A stretch of DNA of 64,000 nucleotides from Polytrichum commune (Eukaryota; Streptophyta; Polytrichopsida; Polytrichales; Polytrichaceae): the NCBI GenBank assembly GCA_950295325.1, contig OX485803.1, positions 7,812,001 to 7,876,000 on the forward strand, given 5' to 3'. The notes below the pieces were generated by a model. That model was not told where the DNA came from, made no database searches, and saw nothing but the letters and a program-made list of their open reading frames with translations. The translations under genes and the position numbers were made by a program. Position 1 is the stretch's first letter; each line of letters starts with the position of its first letter. Below are positions 33,916 through 44,350 of the stretch, piece by piece.

Positions 33916-34361
33916 CTGTGGAGACGAGCGACATAAGGCGGGGGAAGACTATGTCATGCTATGTCCACTTAAAGTGAATACAATATTTTCTGTGAAAAAT
34001 ACAAGAACCACTATGCATAGGCGGCCATACAAATGCAAGAGGGGGCAAGAGGAAAAAATATACATTTGAACACGAAAACAAACATAAGGGCACAAAATAA
34101 TAATTTTATTGTTTGCAATGCTCTATGTACAAAATGCCTAGGGGTGCGAAGCCGCGTTGAACGATCCGTTCAAACTATCCTAATTCAACATCTACAAAAT
34201 TGTGTGCACGCCTCCAAGTTCGAGTAAAATCGTGGGACGGGCGACGTTAGTGATCGTCGGGGGGGGGGGGCTGAAGGGATGCGAGAGCGGATGGACGGGG
34301 TGGGGGCAGTTCCTCCTAGCTAGGGGGGACACGACCACGGCAACAAGACAATAGACCAGGA

Positions 34362-34383
34362 GTTTGGGTCGAGCGACCCAAAC
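34362..34383. repeat. 22-bp palindrome, single copy 3' of the cargo genes
   Basis: Arms GTTTGGGTCG and CGACCCAAAC surround AG. It lies just 3' of the Pro-rich frame. Confidence 0.9.
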
Positions 34384-34393
34384 TGAGGAGGTC

Positions 34394-35050
34394 TCAGTGT
34401 ATTACCTCTCCCTGGTCATGCCTGGACGCCATGGAAGCCTCCACCGCCTCCGCTTGTCGTTCTCTCTTGCCACCGCCTTCTCCGACAATGTCAGCACCCC
34501 TCTCCTGCAAGCGCTCAGTGTCAGGACCTTCTCCTAACCCAACCTCCGCATGTGCATCATGCATAGGTTCATCGATTGGGATAGGAGTAGAGGTATCACC
34601 AGGCCCTCGAGGACCTTCAACATCAGGCATGGGTGTGTCTCTTTCAGACCCATGCTGGTCCATTGAAGACTGAGCGCTAACGGGGTTTGGGTCGGCCGAC
34701 CCAAACTCTCGTGCATCATGAGATTGGCCTTGTTGCACTGTAAGGGGGGGCGGGTTTGGGTCGGACGACCCAAACATGTGGGGGTCGTCCTGCTGATGGG
34801 GCGGGGGGATCACCAGGGGCGGCCGAAGTGGTGGGGGGGTCACAGGTCTAGAAGACCCGGGAAGGCGCCATATATTGGGGTCATCCGCTTGTTGAACCGG
34901 CGGATACGGACGGACGTGGGGGGGAACAATGTGCTGAAAGCTGAAGGAGGATTGCGGCACGGGCTGCGGAGGAATGTTCTGGGGAGGGAAGCCGGGGGGC
35001 AAGTGTGGAAATGAGCCCGGGGGAGCCACCACCAAACCCTGCGCCCACAT
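34394..35050 (-). CDS. Pro-rich C-terminal frame separated by one TGA from the upstream gene
   Basis: The frame is exactly in phase with the methyltransferase-like gene: its last codons are ATT TGA GGC ATG, so only a TGA at 35,054-35,056 separates 283 residues of exon 3 from 218 further open residues. The tail is disordered-looking (FPHLPPGFPPQNIPPQPVP, then acidic and Gly/Arg-rich). Two copies of the 22-bp palindrome lie inside it and are translated as FGSSDPNP and FGSADPNP. Three explanations fit: stop readthrough, a recent nonsense mutation, or an intron removing the stop (a GTGATT donor overlaps it). Confidence 0.5.
   Translation of the reverse strand: MWAQGLVVAPPGSFPHLPPGFPPQNIPPQPVPQSSFSFQHIVPPHVRPYPPVQQADDPNIWRLPGSSRPVTPPPLRPPLVIPPPHQQDDPHMFGSSDPNPPPLTVQQGQSHDAREFGSADPNPVSAQSSMDQHGSERDTPMPDVEGPRGPGDTSTPIPIDEPMHDAHAEVGLGEGPDTERLQERGADIVGEGGGKRERQAEAVEASMASRHDQGEVIH
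34685..34775. repeat. Two 22-bp palindromes inside coding sequence
   Basis: Copies at 34,685-34,706 (centre GC) and 34,754-34,775 (centre AC/GA type) keep both 10-base arms and are read through by the Pro-rich frame on the minus strand. Confidence 0.85.
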
Positions 35051-35053
35051 GCC

Positions 35054-35905
35054 TCAAATCACTTGCGTGATCAAGTCCGCACTAGTTGGAGGTTGCGCCA
35101 ATGCCCGCAGTCGCTCTTGCTCCAATAAGAGAGCCCTTAGCTCTGCCACTTCGTTCCGCACTGAGGGTTCTTCAGCAGCGGCCTTTTGCAAGCGGACGCG
35201 TTGTTCTTCGTCCCTTAACATCTTCTCGTTGGCTTCTTGCACGGTGAGGACTTCCGGCTTCACCTTCACTATCCCTGCGAAGGCACCTGGAGAGGAAGGG
35301 TCCGACCTGAGCTGTTTCGCGAGCTCCATGTCGTCCTCGTCTTCGCTGCTAATGGCAATTGTCTCCTCGATGGCATAGTCGCCATAGAGTTTCTTGCCTT
35401 TTAGTTTCCTCCTCTCCCTGAACGCGGCAGTCGCATCCCTGGAGTACATGTCGCGGGCATCATCAACCGTCAGGACGGGCACCAACTTACTTTGTGGAGT
35501 TGCTACCCGCATTGCCTTCTTTCGTTGAGGGGCTTCAGATTCCTGAGTGAAGCCTGTTCCCCCTTCTTCGACCTCGCCCTCCACTTTAGCCTCTTCTTCC
35601 TCCTCTTCCACCTCCTCATCCTCCTCCTCCTCCTCCCCCTCCTCGTCACGCGGTCGCCGAGAGGATGTGCCTGGATGCACTTGGACCAGAGGCTCTGGTA
35701 CAGCAACTGGAACCTTTATGGCCAATTCTTCAGGGTTGACACGCCTCGCCTTATCCAGCGGGCTCTCACCCCCTTCAACAGTCTCCTCGGCGTAGCTCCC
35801 AGGGATCCAGTCTAGTATATCCATCTTCTTCGCCAATGATTTTTGGGCCTTGTAGAATTGGATGTCATTAAGGTCTACATAGCTGTACACGTTCAGCCCC
35901 AGCAT
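35054..35905 (-). CDS. Exon 3: end of the methyltransferase-like fold and acidic tail
   Basis: The acceptor TTTCTGCAG precedes ATGCTGGGGCTGAACGTG. MLGLNVYSYVDLNDIQFYKA fits the strand/helix after motif I of a class I methyltransferase. EEEEEDEEVEEEEEEAKVEG is a strongly acidic stretch. The frame ends at TGA 35,054-35,056. Confidence 0.6.
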   Translation of the reverse strand: MLGLNVYSYVDLNDIQFYKAQKSLAKKMDILDWIPGSYAEETVEGGESPLDKARRVNPEELAIKVPVAVPEPLVQVHPGTSSRRPRDEEGEEEEEDEEVEEEEEEAKVEGEVEEGGTGFTQESEAPQRKKAMRVATPQSKLVPVLTVDDARDMYSRDATAAFRERRKLKGKKLYGDYAIEETIAISSEDEDDMELAKQLRSDPSSPGAFAGIVKVKPEVLTVQEANEKMLRDEEQRVRLQKAAAEEPSVRNEVAELRALLLEQERLRALAQPPTSADLITQVI

Positions 35906-38900
35906 CTGCAGAAATCCCACCAGATGTTATTATATGGCATAACATGTGATTCCACCGAAAAGGGGAAGTACATACAAGACCTAATATCAATTGCAAAGGT
36001 TATAGTTTGGGTCGAGCGACCCAAACTAGCATCAGTGTTAGTTTGGGTCGAGCGACCCAAACTAGCATCGGTGTTAGTTTGGGTCGCTCGACCCAAACTA
36101 GCATCGGTGTTAGTTTGGGTCGCTCGACCCAAACTATGAAAACAATTATGGTAAGGAGCTTACCATGCCAGCGAAGACGGGCTTGGTGCCGCCGAAGACG
36201 TTGAATATACAGTCCCCTCTTCTCGTCAAGGCCCTCATTATTCGGAGATAGAATTCCATCCGCAACTCGTCCGAATGGTATATGGCATATTTTGCCTCGT
36301 CGTAGAGGGACTTACTTGCGCCCAGGCCTTCTGGAACTTGGAATAGTTTCTGCATCCGGGTTATGGGGTGGTTCTCCACCTTCAGCAAGGTTGCTTTGAA
36401 CACAAAGTACAAGCACAACAAATTCATGACTTTGGTTTTCTTGTCCTTTAGTGTCGTGTACACCCCCTCCGCCGGTGCAGCAATGTAGTGAGACTTAGAC
36501 ACCGCATACTCAGGCTGCAATTTCCTCACAATTTCATACACCTGCTCTGCTCTCCTATCCTCTACTATCCACAGCCACATATCGACCTCCCTAAGCTTAG
36601 GGCTTGCATACTCCACGAACTTCGACATGAAGGGCTCGTAGAAGGGTGTACCCATTGTGCCCTCAAACGTACTCCCAGGAATGCTCCGGAAGTCTATTAT
36701 ACCAAAGGGGAACCGGTCCGCTGCTCTTACTCGTATTTCTTTCCTGGAATCAAGGCCGGGCCATCCCTGGATTTTAATAGGGTCAAAAGCGACAAGGTTG
36801 AAATGCGCATCCCCCTCAAAACTTACAATCTTCTTCTCCTTTATAAAGTTTGAGAAGGCACGCGTCGAGTGTTCTGGAAGAGCCAGGTTCTTCCCACCCT
36901 TCACCAGTTTTGACTTTAGGAAGTCTTCTCCTGCCTCCCTGATCAGAGCTGCCATGGATGCACTGGTGAAGTTGTATTCAGCCTTGAACGCTCTCCAGTT
37001 CACCTCGTTCACCTCGTCATCGACAAAAATGTTCTTTTCCGGGATTAGCTTCTGCAGCTCCTGGACGATCGTTGTTTTCTTCTTCCTATTCTCCGCCCAT
37101 TCCTTCATTGTGTAGCATGAAGGAACAAAGGATTTCGGCTTGGTGAAGACTATTTTGGGGTACACCCAAAATCTCTTAGGGGTCGGGTTGTTGTGCAAGA
37201 TGTGCATTGCCGCCTTCCCCATTTCCGCCTCCGAAAGACCCTGCAGACTTCTAAAGAATTCTCTCATGAGAGGCTTCATCGCCTTGAATCGAGAGGACGA
37301 GTTGAAGAGGTTGCATGTGTCAGGATCCATGAGATCCCCTGTCTCGTGTTTCTCAAACACTGTCTTCCACTTCTGCCAAACCATGTCGGATGATGTAATC
37401 AAGTAGATCTCTCCTCTTAGCTCATTGTACTTCTTTTGCTTGTGACTTGAATTGTCAATTGAGGAGAACTTGTTTATCATTTGGTATTTGAAAAGCTGCA
37501 CAAGAGCATAGAATGCGTGTTAATTCTCAATATGTTGTTTCCAAACAAAGAAGAAAAATGATGAACAACAAACTGCGTAGACAAACACAAACTAAAACAC
37601 AAGGTTTGGGTCGAGCGACCCAAACTGTATGAAGAAACACAAGGTTTGGGTCGAGCGACCCAAACTGTATGAAGAAACACAAGGTTTGGGTCGAGCGACC
37701 CAAACTGTATGAAGAAACGCAAAGTTTGGGTCGAGCGACCCAAACTGTATGAAGAAACGCAAAGTTTGGGTCGAGCGACCCAAACTGTATGAAGAAACCC
37801 AAAGTTTGGGTCGAGTGACCCAAACTCTGTTTGAGAAACAATGCTCACCTCCCACTTTGGATTCTTGTCTTTTGCATTCTCCCTTTCCTTGGGAGGCCGG
37901 CCGTAGAACTCCCACACATCCCGCGATGCCATAATGTTCCTAATCCAAGAAGCTTGATATGCCCGCTTCTTGTTATTCATGTTGAAATAGCGGGAGATAT
38001 CGCTCAGCCGGGTTTCGTCGTCCGACCACACGACCAATGCCTTCCATACCTTCAATTTTTCCTTTAGACCATTAGGATCATTCCACTCCGTCATCAGTTG
38101 AAGTTTCTTTGAAGCTTCAACACTGTGCTGACCGTCAATCAGCCAAAAATCGCCTTTCTCTATAGAAGGCCACATATCCGGTGTAGGCATTCTTTTGTGT
38201 CCCTGAGGCATGACAACAATAGTCTGCCTATCATGTTTAAACTGGTCGCTCACCATCTGGGCGATTAACCAATCAACATACGCATCTTCCTTTGCCCGAA
38301 CGCACTTCTCTGGTGGCGCTAGGTGGCATTGTGCGATGTTGACATCAAACTTGAATTCTCTGCCCATGAAAAAACAATGTAAACACTTGGTGTCGAAATT
38401 GTTGAGTATTTTCTGGATCTCCGATGGCTCCACTCCTTCCCCGGGCTTGGGCATACGTAGCTCCGGTGAAACAGGCTCATCTGTCATGGCAGATACTGAC
38501 TCTCTCGGCCTCTTAGATGGTGTCGTCTGCCGGCTTTGTGATGGCGTCGGTGTTTCACTATCAGCAGGAGTTGTCGTAGATGTTGTTCTCCTCGAGTCAG
38601 CTGGAACCGGTCGGGGCTTCCTCACTGTTTGAGGTCTTGACGACCCTGCGCCCTCTTCAGCAGTCGCCTTGCGCCTCACAGCTTGTTGAGATTTTGACTT
38701 GCTTTGCTGGGTCTTGTTTATTGCGTTGATTGCCTGCTTAAGTTTAGTGAACCTGGTTGCAACCTTCGTGTTTGAAATGATCGCATCTATGAAGATTGTA
38801 TCCGGTTTAACAATGTCTGGCTCAGCGCAGGATTCCTTCACGTATACCGGATCGAATGGCTCGGCTTGCTCATGCATGAACATGTGCACATTTTCCAGAG

Positions 38901-39177
38901 AAGAGTTTTCCAGGATGACGTCAACGTGCTCTCCTAGAGCATGAACTGATGCCACCTCCCATCCCGTCAAAGCATCCCATGTGTGTTGCTCCTCCGTGCC
39001 AACCTTCAAAACAAGGAGGATTTTGAATTGAACTGCCTTTACTACAAGAAAGGACCATGCAATTACAAGGTCTTCTTTTGCTACGTAGGATTGGTTTTTA
39101 GGAGTTTCGTGCTCCTGCCAGATCGCGTCTGGTGCCGGCTTGAACCATCGTTCTCCAGGTCTTTTCTTGGGGGGCAT
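35054..39177 (-). CDS. ParB/DGQHR-like plus degenerate DNA methyltransferase-like protein
   Basis: Inferred exons are 39177-37849 (443 aa), 37495-36164 (444 aa) and 35905-35054 (283 aa), all joined in phase 0 at clean GT-AG sites. The start ATG follows a TTGCAG acceptor, so a 5' UTR intron is likely. Residues about 330-430 read IVVMPQG, GDFWLIDGQHSVEASKKL, VWKALVVWSDDETR and ISRYFNMNNK, the layout of ParB/DGQHR-type domains. Exon 2 has FGIIDFRSIPG where beta-class amino-methyltransferases have DPPY, then WLWIVEDRRAEQVYEIVRKL. The exon 2/3 junction reads GDCIFNVFGGTKPVFAGM plus MLGLNVYSYVDLN, like motif I (DPFxGSGT). Key residues are altered, so catalysis is doubtful. Exon 3 adds an acidic Glu-rich stretch. 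ParB-methyltransferase fusions are known in phages and bacterial mobile elements; here it is eukaryotic transposon cargo. Confidence 0.6.
36005..36134. repeat. Array of four 22-bp palindromes in intron 2
   Basis: Copies are at 36005, 36041, 36077 and 36113, a 36-bp period with spacer TAGCATC(A/G)GTGTTA. The first two have centre AG and the last two CT. They sit about 30 bases from the GTAAGC donor of exon 2. Confidence 0.92.
36164..37495 (-). CDS. Exon 2: methyltransferase-like core
   Basis: The acceptor is CTTGTGCAG at 37,504-37,496. It opens LFKYQMINKFSSIDNSSHKQ, holds a conserved-looking WVYPKIVFTKPKSFV, ends GDCIFNVFGGTKPVFAGM, and has donor GTAAGC at 36,163. Confidence 0.65.
37604..37825. 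repeat. Array of six 22-bp palindromes in intron 1
   Basis: There is an exact 40-bp period from 37604 to 37804 with spacer TGTATGAAGAAAC(A/G)CAA(G/A). All have centre AG except the last, which has one arm change (GAGTGACC). The array fills most of the intron between the ParB-like and methyltransferase-like exons. Confidence 0.93.
37849..39177 (-). CDS. Exon 1: N-terminal region and ParB/DGQHR-like domain
   Basis: MPPKKRPGERWFKPAP opens the exon; a basic Ser/Thr/Pro linker (about residues 150-240) separates an unknown N-terminal domain from the ParB-like part. The donor is GTGAGC after AAG TGG GAG. In DGQHSVEAS the Arg common in DGQHR motifs is Ser. Confidence 0.65.
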
Positions 39178-39201
39178 CTGCAAGTAGAAATACATATGTT
39201 A

Positions 39202-39957
39202 GTTTTGGTCGGGCGACCCAAACTCTTTCAAATCATATAGGCTTATGTCTGGGTTTAGTAACATTTATATATGGGGTTACTTTTCACAGGTTTGGGTTGA
39301 ACGACCCAAACCTGTGCCTACAATGGCTAATGAATAATATATTATTTGGCTACGAAAACCAATCTTTAAGTTCATGGATACAACAATCATCACGAGCTAC
39401 TGTTCTAGTTGTGGGTCATTTCATTATTGCTTGGGTGTTTGAGTTGTTGTTTATAAGTGTAAGTATTGTTTGTAAGCAGTAAAAATTTACGCAAAGTTTG
39501 GGTCGTTCGACCCAAACTTTGTAGCGGTATGGAATGATCGGCTATGGCCTTAGATCATACCCAAGATGATGATTACCTAAATTATGAATTACCATTTCAT
39601 GCGCTGTTTGGGTCGAACGACCCAAACTCTGCAGATGGATTGGGTCGAGTGACCCAAAGCATGTGCTAGTTTGGGTCGAGCGACCCAAACTCTGCAGATG
39701 GATTGGGTCGATAGGGTTAGATATTCACCCAAGATGATGATTAAATTAATTATAAATAAACATTTGATGCGGAGTTTGGCTAAACCCTAGACCCAAACAA
39801 TGCTTATGGTTTGGGTCGAGCGACCCAAACTCTGCAGATGGATTGGCGCCCACGACCCAGAGCATCTGCTAGTTTGGGTCGAACGACCCAAACCATCTTT
39901 AGAGTTTGGGTCGAACGATCCAAACCAGCTGGAGAGTTTGGGTCGCTCTACCCAAAC
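39202..39957. repeat. Loose cluster of about nine 22-bp palindromes in the 5' region
   Basis: Copies are at 39202 (degenerate), 39290, 39496, 39606, 39669, 39809, 39872, 39904 and 39936, plus half-copies. Centres vary (GG, AA, TT, AG, CT). They lie upstream of the ATG of the minus-strand gene, probably in a 5' UTR intron or promoter. Confidence 0.85.
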
Positions 39958-40589
39958 CAGCTGCAGAGTTTAGTGTTTTAGGGTTTCAAACTGAAGTTTG
40001 GGTCGTCTCTCGAAACACTTTTGATTCCAGAGACCTTTATAATGTGTTTACGCAGCATATACAATGCTTATGCATTGTAGATGCTGCGAAACTCTAAAGA
40101 AATTGACACACATAAAGAAGTTGAAGAAATCACCTTGCTTTGCAAACTACACAACAAGCTGCTGTTGGAAGCAGTTCTAACAAGCTAGTCTTGGAAGCTG
40201 ATTCTAGAAAGGATTGGATATCAGAAAACTAAGAACGCCTCACAAACATTCACTCTGAATTGAAGAAGCTTTCACAAACATTCACTCTGAATTAAACAAT
40301 CCCTCACAAACATTCACTCTGAATGTAACAAGTGTTTACAAACATGAACAAAGAAGCTATCTGAAGGCCACACATGCATCCTGATTTTCGAACAATCATT
40401 CTAATTCCGAAATCACTCTACACTCACACATGAATGTTTCTAAGACCAGGAGGAACTGACACAACCACTTTGAAACAACACTCACACTCCAAAACAACAA
40501 AGACGTTCTGAAATGGCTAAAATGTATAGACTTTAATACAAAAACAAACCCTAAACTCATACTACACTCAGAACTCGGTCAATGCGCAC

Positions 40590-40830
40590 TCAATGAACAA
40601 CAAAATAGATCAAAAGAAGAGGAGGAGTGAAAGAGAGAATGAGATAATGATGAAGAGGGAAGGAGAGAGGGAATGCGAGTTCGACAAGGAGAGAGAGAAT
40701 GCAAGGGAGGAGGCGGCGCTTTCAAGAGCGGCGGCGCCTCCAGAAAGTATGAGGAACGTACAAAGGAGGAGGAGCTTGGAGCGGAGGAGAGAGAAGGAGA
40801 AAGTGCGGAGGGGAGAGTGAAAGGGGGAAG
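40590..40830. promoter_or_regulatory. Purine-rich (GA) tract, possible CT-rich leader of the minus-strand gene
   Basis: On the minus strand this is a pyrimidine-rich TCTCTCCCTT tract such as often marks plant 5' UTRs. The GC content rises upstream to 40,975. Start site and promoter are inferred from position only; peptide frames on both strands are low complexity. Confidence 0.3.
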
Positions 40831-41656
40831 GTCACTCAAGGGCGGGACCCATTCGGGCCGGCGCCTTTCGTGTCCGTTCGGCTCATGGCCGCCACGTGTC
40901 ACGGGGCGCTCCATGGCCCAAACGAATACACAATCTGAGCCATTGGAGAGCCCCAAGCCCATCGACGGTCGATAGGCCTCGCAGGTGGGTATCCTTTAGC
41001 CACCTATCCCATACCATCCTTGAGGATACTAAAAAACCTTTATAGCCTAAGGTTTTTAATTTAATGGTCCCCCGATGGATTTGCTAATATCAAATAATGA
41101 AACTGTATTGGTTTTGTAATTTTAGTAATCTACACATATGCATGAATCGAGAATGATAGATACTAGACTAAGAGGAGTATTTAATAATTATATTGCAATC
41201 CTCGTAGGCAATTACATAATGGAATAATATAACTATGGTAACCATTTACACAATGAATGGTTTCGAGTTATATATTGTAATTATCTATGAAGGTTGTTGG
41301 TAAAGGACAATGCTATAGCCTACGATGGATCCGTTAACACATACCATTGAACTAAATCTAATTATACAAGTTTATGTAGTGTCATTCATTATAATATGGA
41401 ATTATGCAATATTAAGTGTTGACAACTTAATATCATTGTTGTTTGCGAAAAGCAACAAAGATGTTGTTTGATTTATAGCATGATGGAACATTAACATACT
41501 TATTTACAAGTTTACATATTTATGAGATACAAATATATTGAAGCGGGTGTTTTTGCTGAAGAACCCAATTAAGAACTCATATGAAGATGGTTTAGGTAGG
41601 ACGACCCAAACATTAGACAATGTTGTTGTTGTTCATATATTTAGTTGAGACAAGAT

Positions 41657-41684
41657 AAAGTCTACAAATATTGAATATAGTGAT
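41657..41684 (-). repeat. Internal sequence resembling the element's right terminus
   Basis: AAAGTCTACAAATATTGAAT followed by ATAGTGAT matches the right terminal repeat at most positions. The preceding bases (TTGAGACAAGATAAAGTCT) also parallel the right end (TTGAGACTAGAGAAAGTCT). It suggests a nested or composite origin. Confidence 0.55.
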
Positions 41685-42446
41685 AGTAAATGAGAGAAGC
41701 ACCATGTATACAAATATGAAGCTATCAAATACTAATATGTGGAGTTCAACATTATATGAAGCCATTTAAGCAATCACTTTGTTGTTGGATGATCCCTCCA
41801 CATATATTAAACAACATATCTTATTAGGAAATGAGGCACAAATTACAGTAGATGGTGTTCTATATGGAAGCCACACGGGTAGGTCACTCTAAGGCATTTT
41901 TGTGCACCACGTGCGGCTCAGGGTTTTTTGTTTTGGGGCTATTTACCTTCAAGGGTTGAATTAAAGCCTCCCTATAATTACTTGAATTTCAAAAATGGCC
42001 CATTTGTTTGCACCCTTCCATTACTTATATTGTCCAAGTCACTGCAATTTTTTGTACTCTATATTCCTTTTAAGTAATAAAAGCTAATCTACTTCATGTT
42101 AAGGGAAACCATGGAAACAAAGAAGGGTGCAAACAATAATATCATTGCAAACAAAGTTATGAAGAAAACACATAGGAGACCATAGCAAACATTATACTAA
42201 ACATACCTTCTAGGAACCTTATCTTCAGCCCCTATATTAATTTTACAAAAAAATAATGGCCCACATTTTATGTCCATCTAACTTACTTATAATGGGATTG
42301 TCTACATTTAATGGCCCCTTCATTATTTGGAATTCCTTTATAATTTTTATTTCAAATGATTTCAATCCTCTCTATATTATGCCGCACGTCGTTTTTAAAA
42401 TGCACTAAGTGACCTACCCGTGGGAAGCAACCCTGAACAACTACGA

Positions 42447-42479
42447 GGGTGTAGGGTGTAGGGTTTAGGGTTTAGGGTA
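42447..42479 (+). repeat. Short interstitial TTTAGGG run
   Basis: GTGTAGGGTGTAGGG is followed by TTTAGGGTTTAGGG, the plant telomere unit. Confidence 0.75.
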
Positions 42480-43591
42480 TATAAATGTGTCTTGTTGCAC
42501 TCGAAGCCATAAATGAATGGCGCATAGGTCAAATGAGGGGGCCAAGTCGCTTGTGGTTCTAAAAACAAATGTATATAGATATCACAATAGTCTAATTCAT
42601 GAACATGAACGTTGGTTACATTTCATGTTATGTTTGTTATGTATGTTATGTTACGTCGTAGATGCGTTCATATTTAGTGTATAAATCTCTAAATATCTTA
42701 TTTAGTGTAGTGACACTAGAACACACCAACATGTATTTAAGGACATGTTCTGCTCAACTTGCATTGAATAGATACAACTATATATGTTTAGATTTTTCAT
42801 CAAACATTTGTTAAAACAAATAAAGTTGATTACATTTTTTTTGGTAAGCCAAATCAATAAAAACTATAGGTACAAAACACAACTACAATAAGTATGATAT
42901 TTAGTGTTTGATACACTAAATACAAGTGAATACACAATATATCAATAACCATATGAAAGTAATAAACATTAAATATAAGCTATAGTAATATGTGGCATTG
43001 ACATGTTTGAATTTAGTGTTAGTAAGGATGTGAAAAGAAGAAATATACGTGAGAGTAGAAGGTAGCAACACATTTACTTCTAACACTAACTGTCATAGGA
43101 TTGAAAATTAATGTTGAGCATGTAAGGGTGGTAACCATAGTCCGCCAAGAGCCTAAGGCTAGTGTAAATGCAGCCTACAAAATTTGTGACTTAGCCTATA
43201 AAATTTTGAAAGTGTAGGACAAAGAGCCTATGGACAATTTTAAAACATAGGATATCAACCTATGTGGTAAAAAACATGTAGGAAATTTTGCCTACAAAGT
43301 TTTTAAAAGAGCGGATTTTAGCCATTCATCCTTCTTCAAATTGGGAAATTAGTTGGCCTAAGTACATATCTTTAGGCTAATACTCGGGGCTCTTGAGTGG
43401 CACATAGGCGGATATCAATAATAGCCCTGACTCCCTCCCCGTCGATCTTTACAAATACCACAGCCCAAGCCCCATCACCGCATAGAGGTTGAATCAGAAG
43501 ATGGTGAGGACTTTCACCCTTAAACTCATTTGAATTTTAGCAACCTTTCATAACTTATAATCAACTCTTTAAAAAGGAGTTGGTTAATCCT

Positions 43592-43660
43592 TGGCCTTCA
43601 AACGTGGTGAAGGGCTTAGCCAGGTTCAATTCCTGCCAAGGATACCACTTAGTACTCAAA
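43592..43660 (+). mobile_element. Possible tRNA-like SINE head
   Basis: GGTTCAATTCC (B-box-like) at 43,623-43,633 lies downstream of TGGCCTTCAAACGTGG. The A box is poor and no borders are seen, so this is weak. Confidence 0.25.
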
Positions 43661-44129
43661 TTTTGAATTTAAAGCCTACAACATTAAAAGATATGAAGGA
43701 TTTTAACCTACTAAAAATTAGTTTTAAAGGCAATTGGCAGGTAACTTAAAAACTCAAAAGGTTTTCAACTTACAAAAATTTGATATTGTAGGATGCAACC
43801 TATGCCATGAGGGAAATAGCCTATGCCCTTTTAAAGAGGTAGGCAATTAACCTCAATAACTTCAAAAACTTTTCGGACACTGGTGGTAACAACACTACAT
43901 ATAATCAAATCCACACATCATATTTTGTGTAGTTATTTAATAGCGGAATTAGGAGGTTAGTTGTCCAAGGTCATTTGATGGTTGGCGCCACGAAGAGGCA
44001 AGCTAAATATGGATGCTCTATTACCAACAAGAAGCGGGAAATTCTGTCAGAAGGTTTGAACTTAGGTTTAGGGTTTACGTTCGGGCGGGAAAGGGATCCA
44101 AAGAGGAAGGCCAAGGCGGAGGCGGGTAG

Positions 44130-44136
44130 TATAAAG
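44130..44136 (+). promoter_or_regulatory. TATA-box candidate for the DUF7869-like gene
   Basis: TATAAAG lies in GGCGGGTAGTATAAAGTACC, a GC-rich upstream context, about 1.3 kb before the start codon. The leader would then include the 17-copy palindrome array, likely within a 5' UTR intron ending at the GTGTGTAG acceptor before 45,450. Confidence 0.45.
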
Positions 44137-44350
44137 TACCAAACCCCCCAAACTTTGCTCCTTTTTTCTCATCTCTCCATTCTGAAATGGTTGCAAGCTC
44201 TCTCAAGTAGTGGTGGAGTGCAAGGTTCGTGTATGCATCCGTTGATGAGTAGCTAATTACAACAGCCATGCACGGCCTGAATTCTTCCAATTAGTATCCA
44301 CGTAGCTGAATATGGAAGATTACCGCAATTTAAGGCATAATTTGCGGAAT

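Larger units (their letters stand above)
40980..44120. other. Non-coding middle of the 17.4-kb element
   Basis: AT-rich, no gene recognised. It contains a worn palindrome (41,592-41,613), a sequence resembling the element's right terminus (41,657-41,684), MITE-like TTTAGTGTAGTGACACTA pieces near 42.67 and 42.9 kb, a GGGTTTAGGGTTTAGGG run at 42,459-42,477, and a tRNA-like stretch near 43.6 kb. Confidence 0.5.

Noticed and set aside
37604-37825. CRISPR-like array (regular 22-bp repeats with spacers)
   Set aside because: The spacers are themselves repeated almost identically, the repeats are complete palindromes, there are no cas genes, and the context is a plant transposon intron.
40579-40975. 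Basic/acidic or Ser/Pro-rich peptides on both strands
   Set aside because: They derive from a GA/CT-rich tract. More likely a leader or promoter region than protein.
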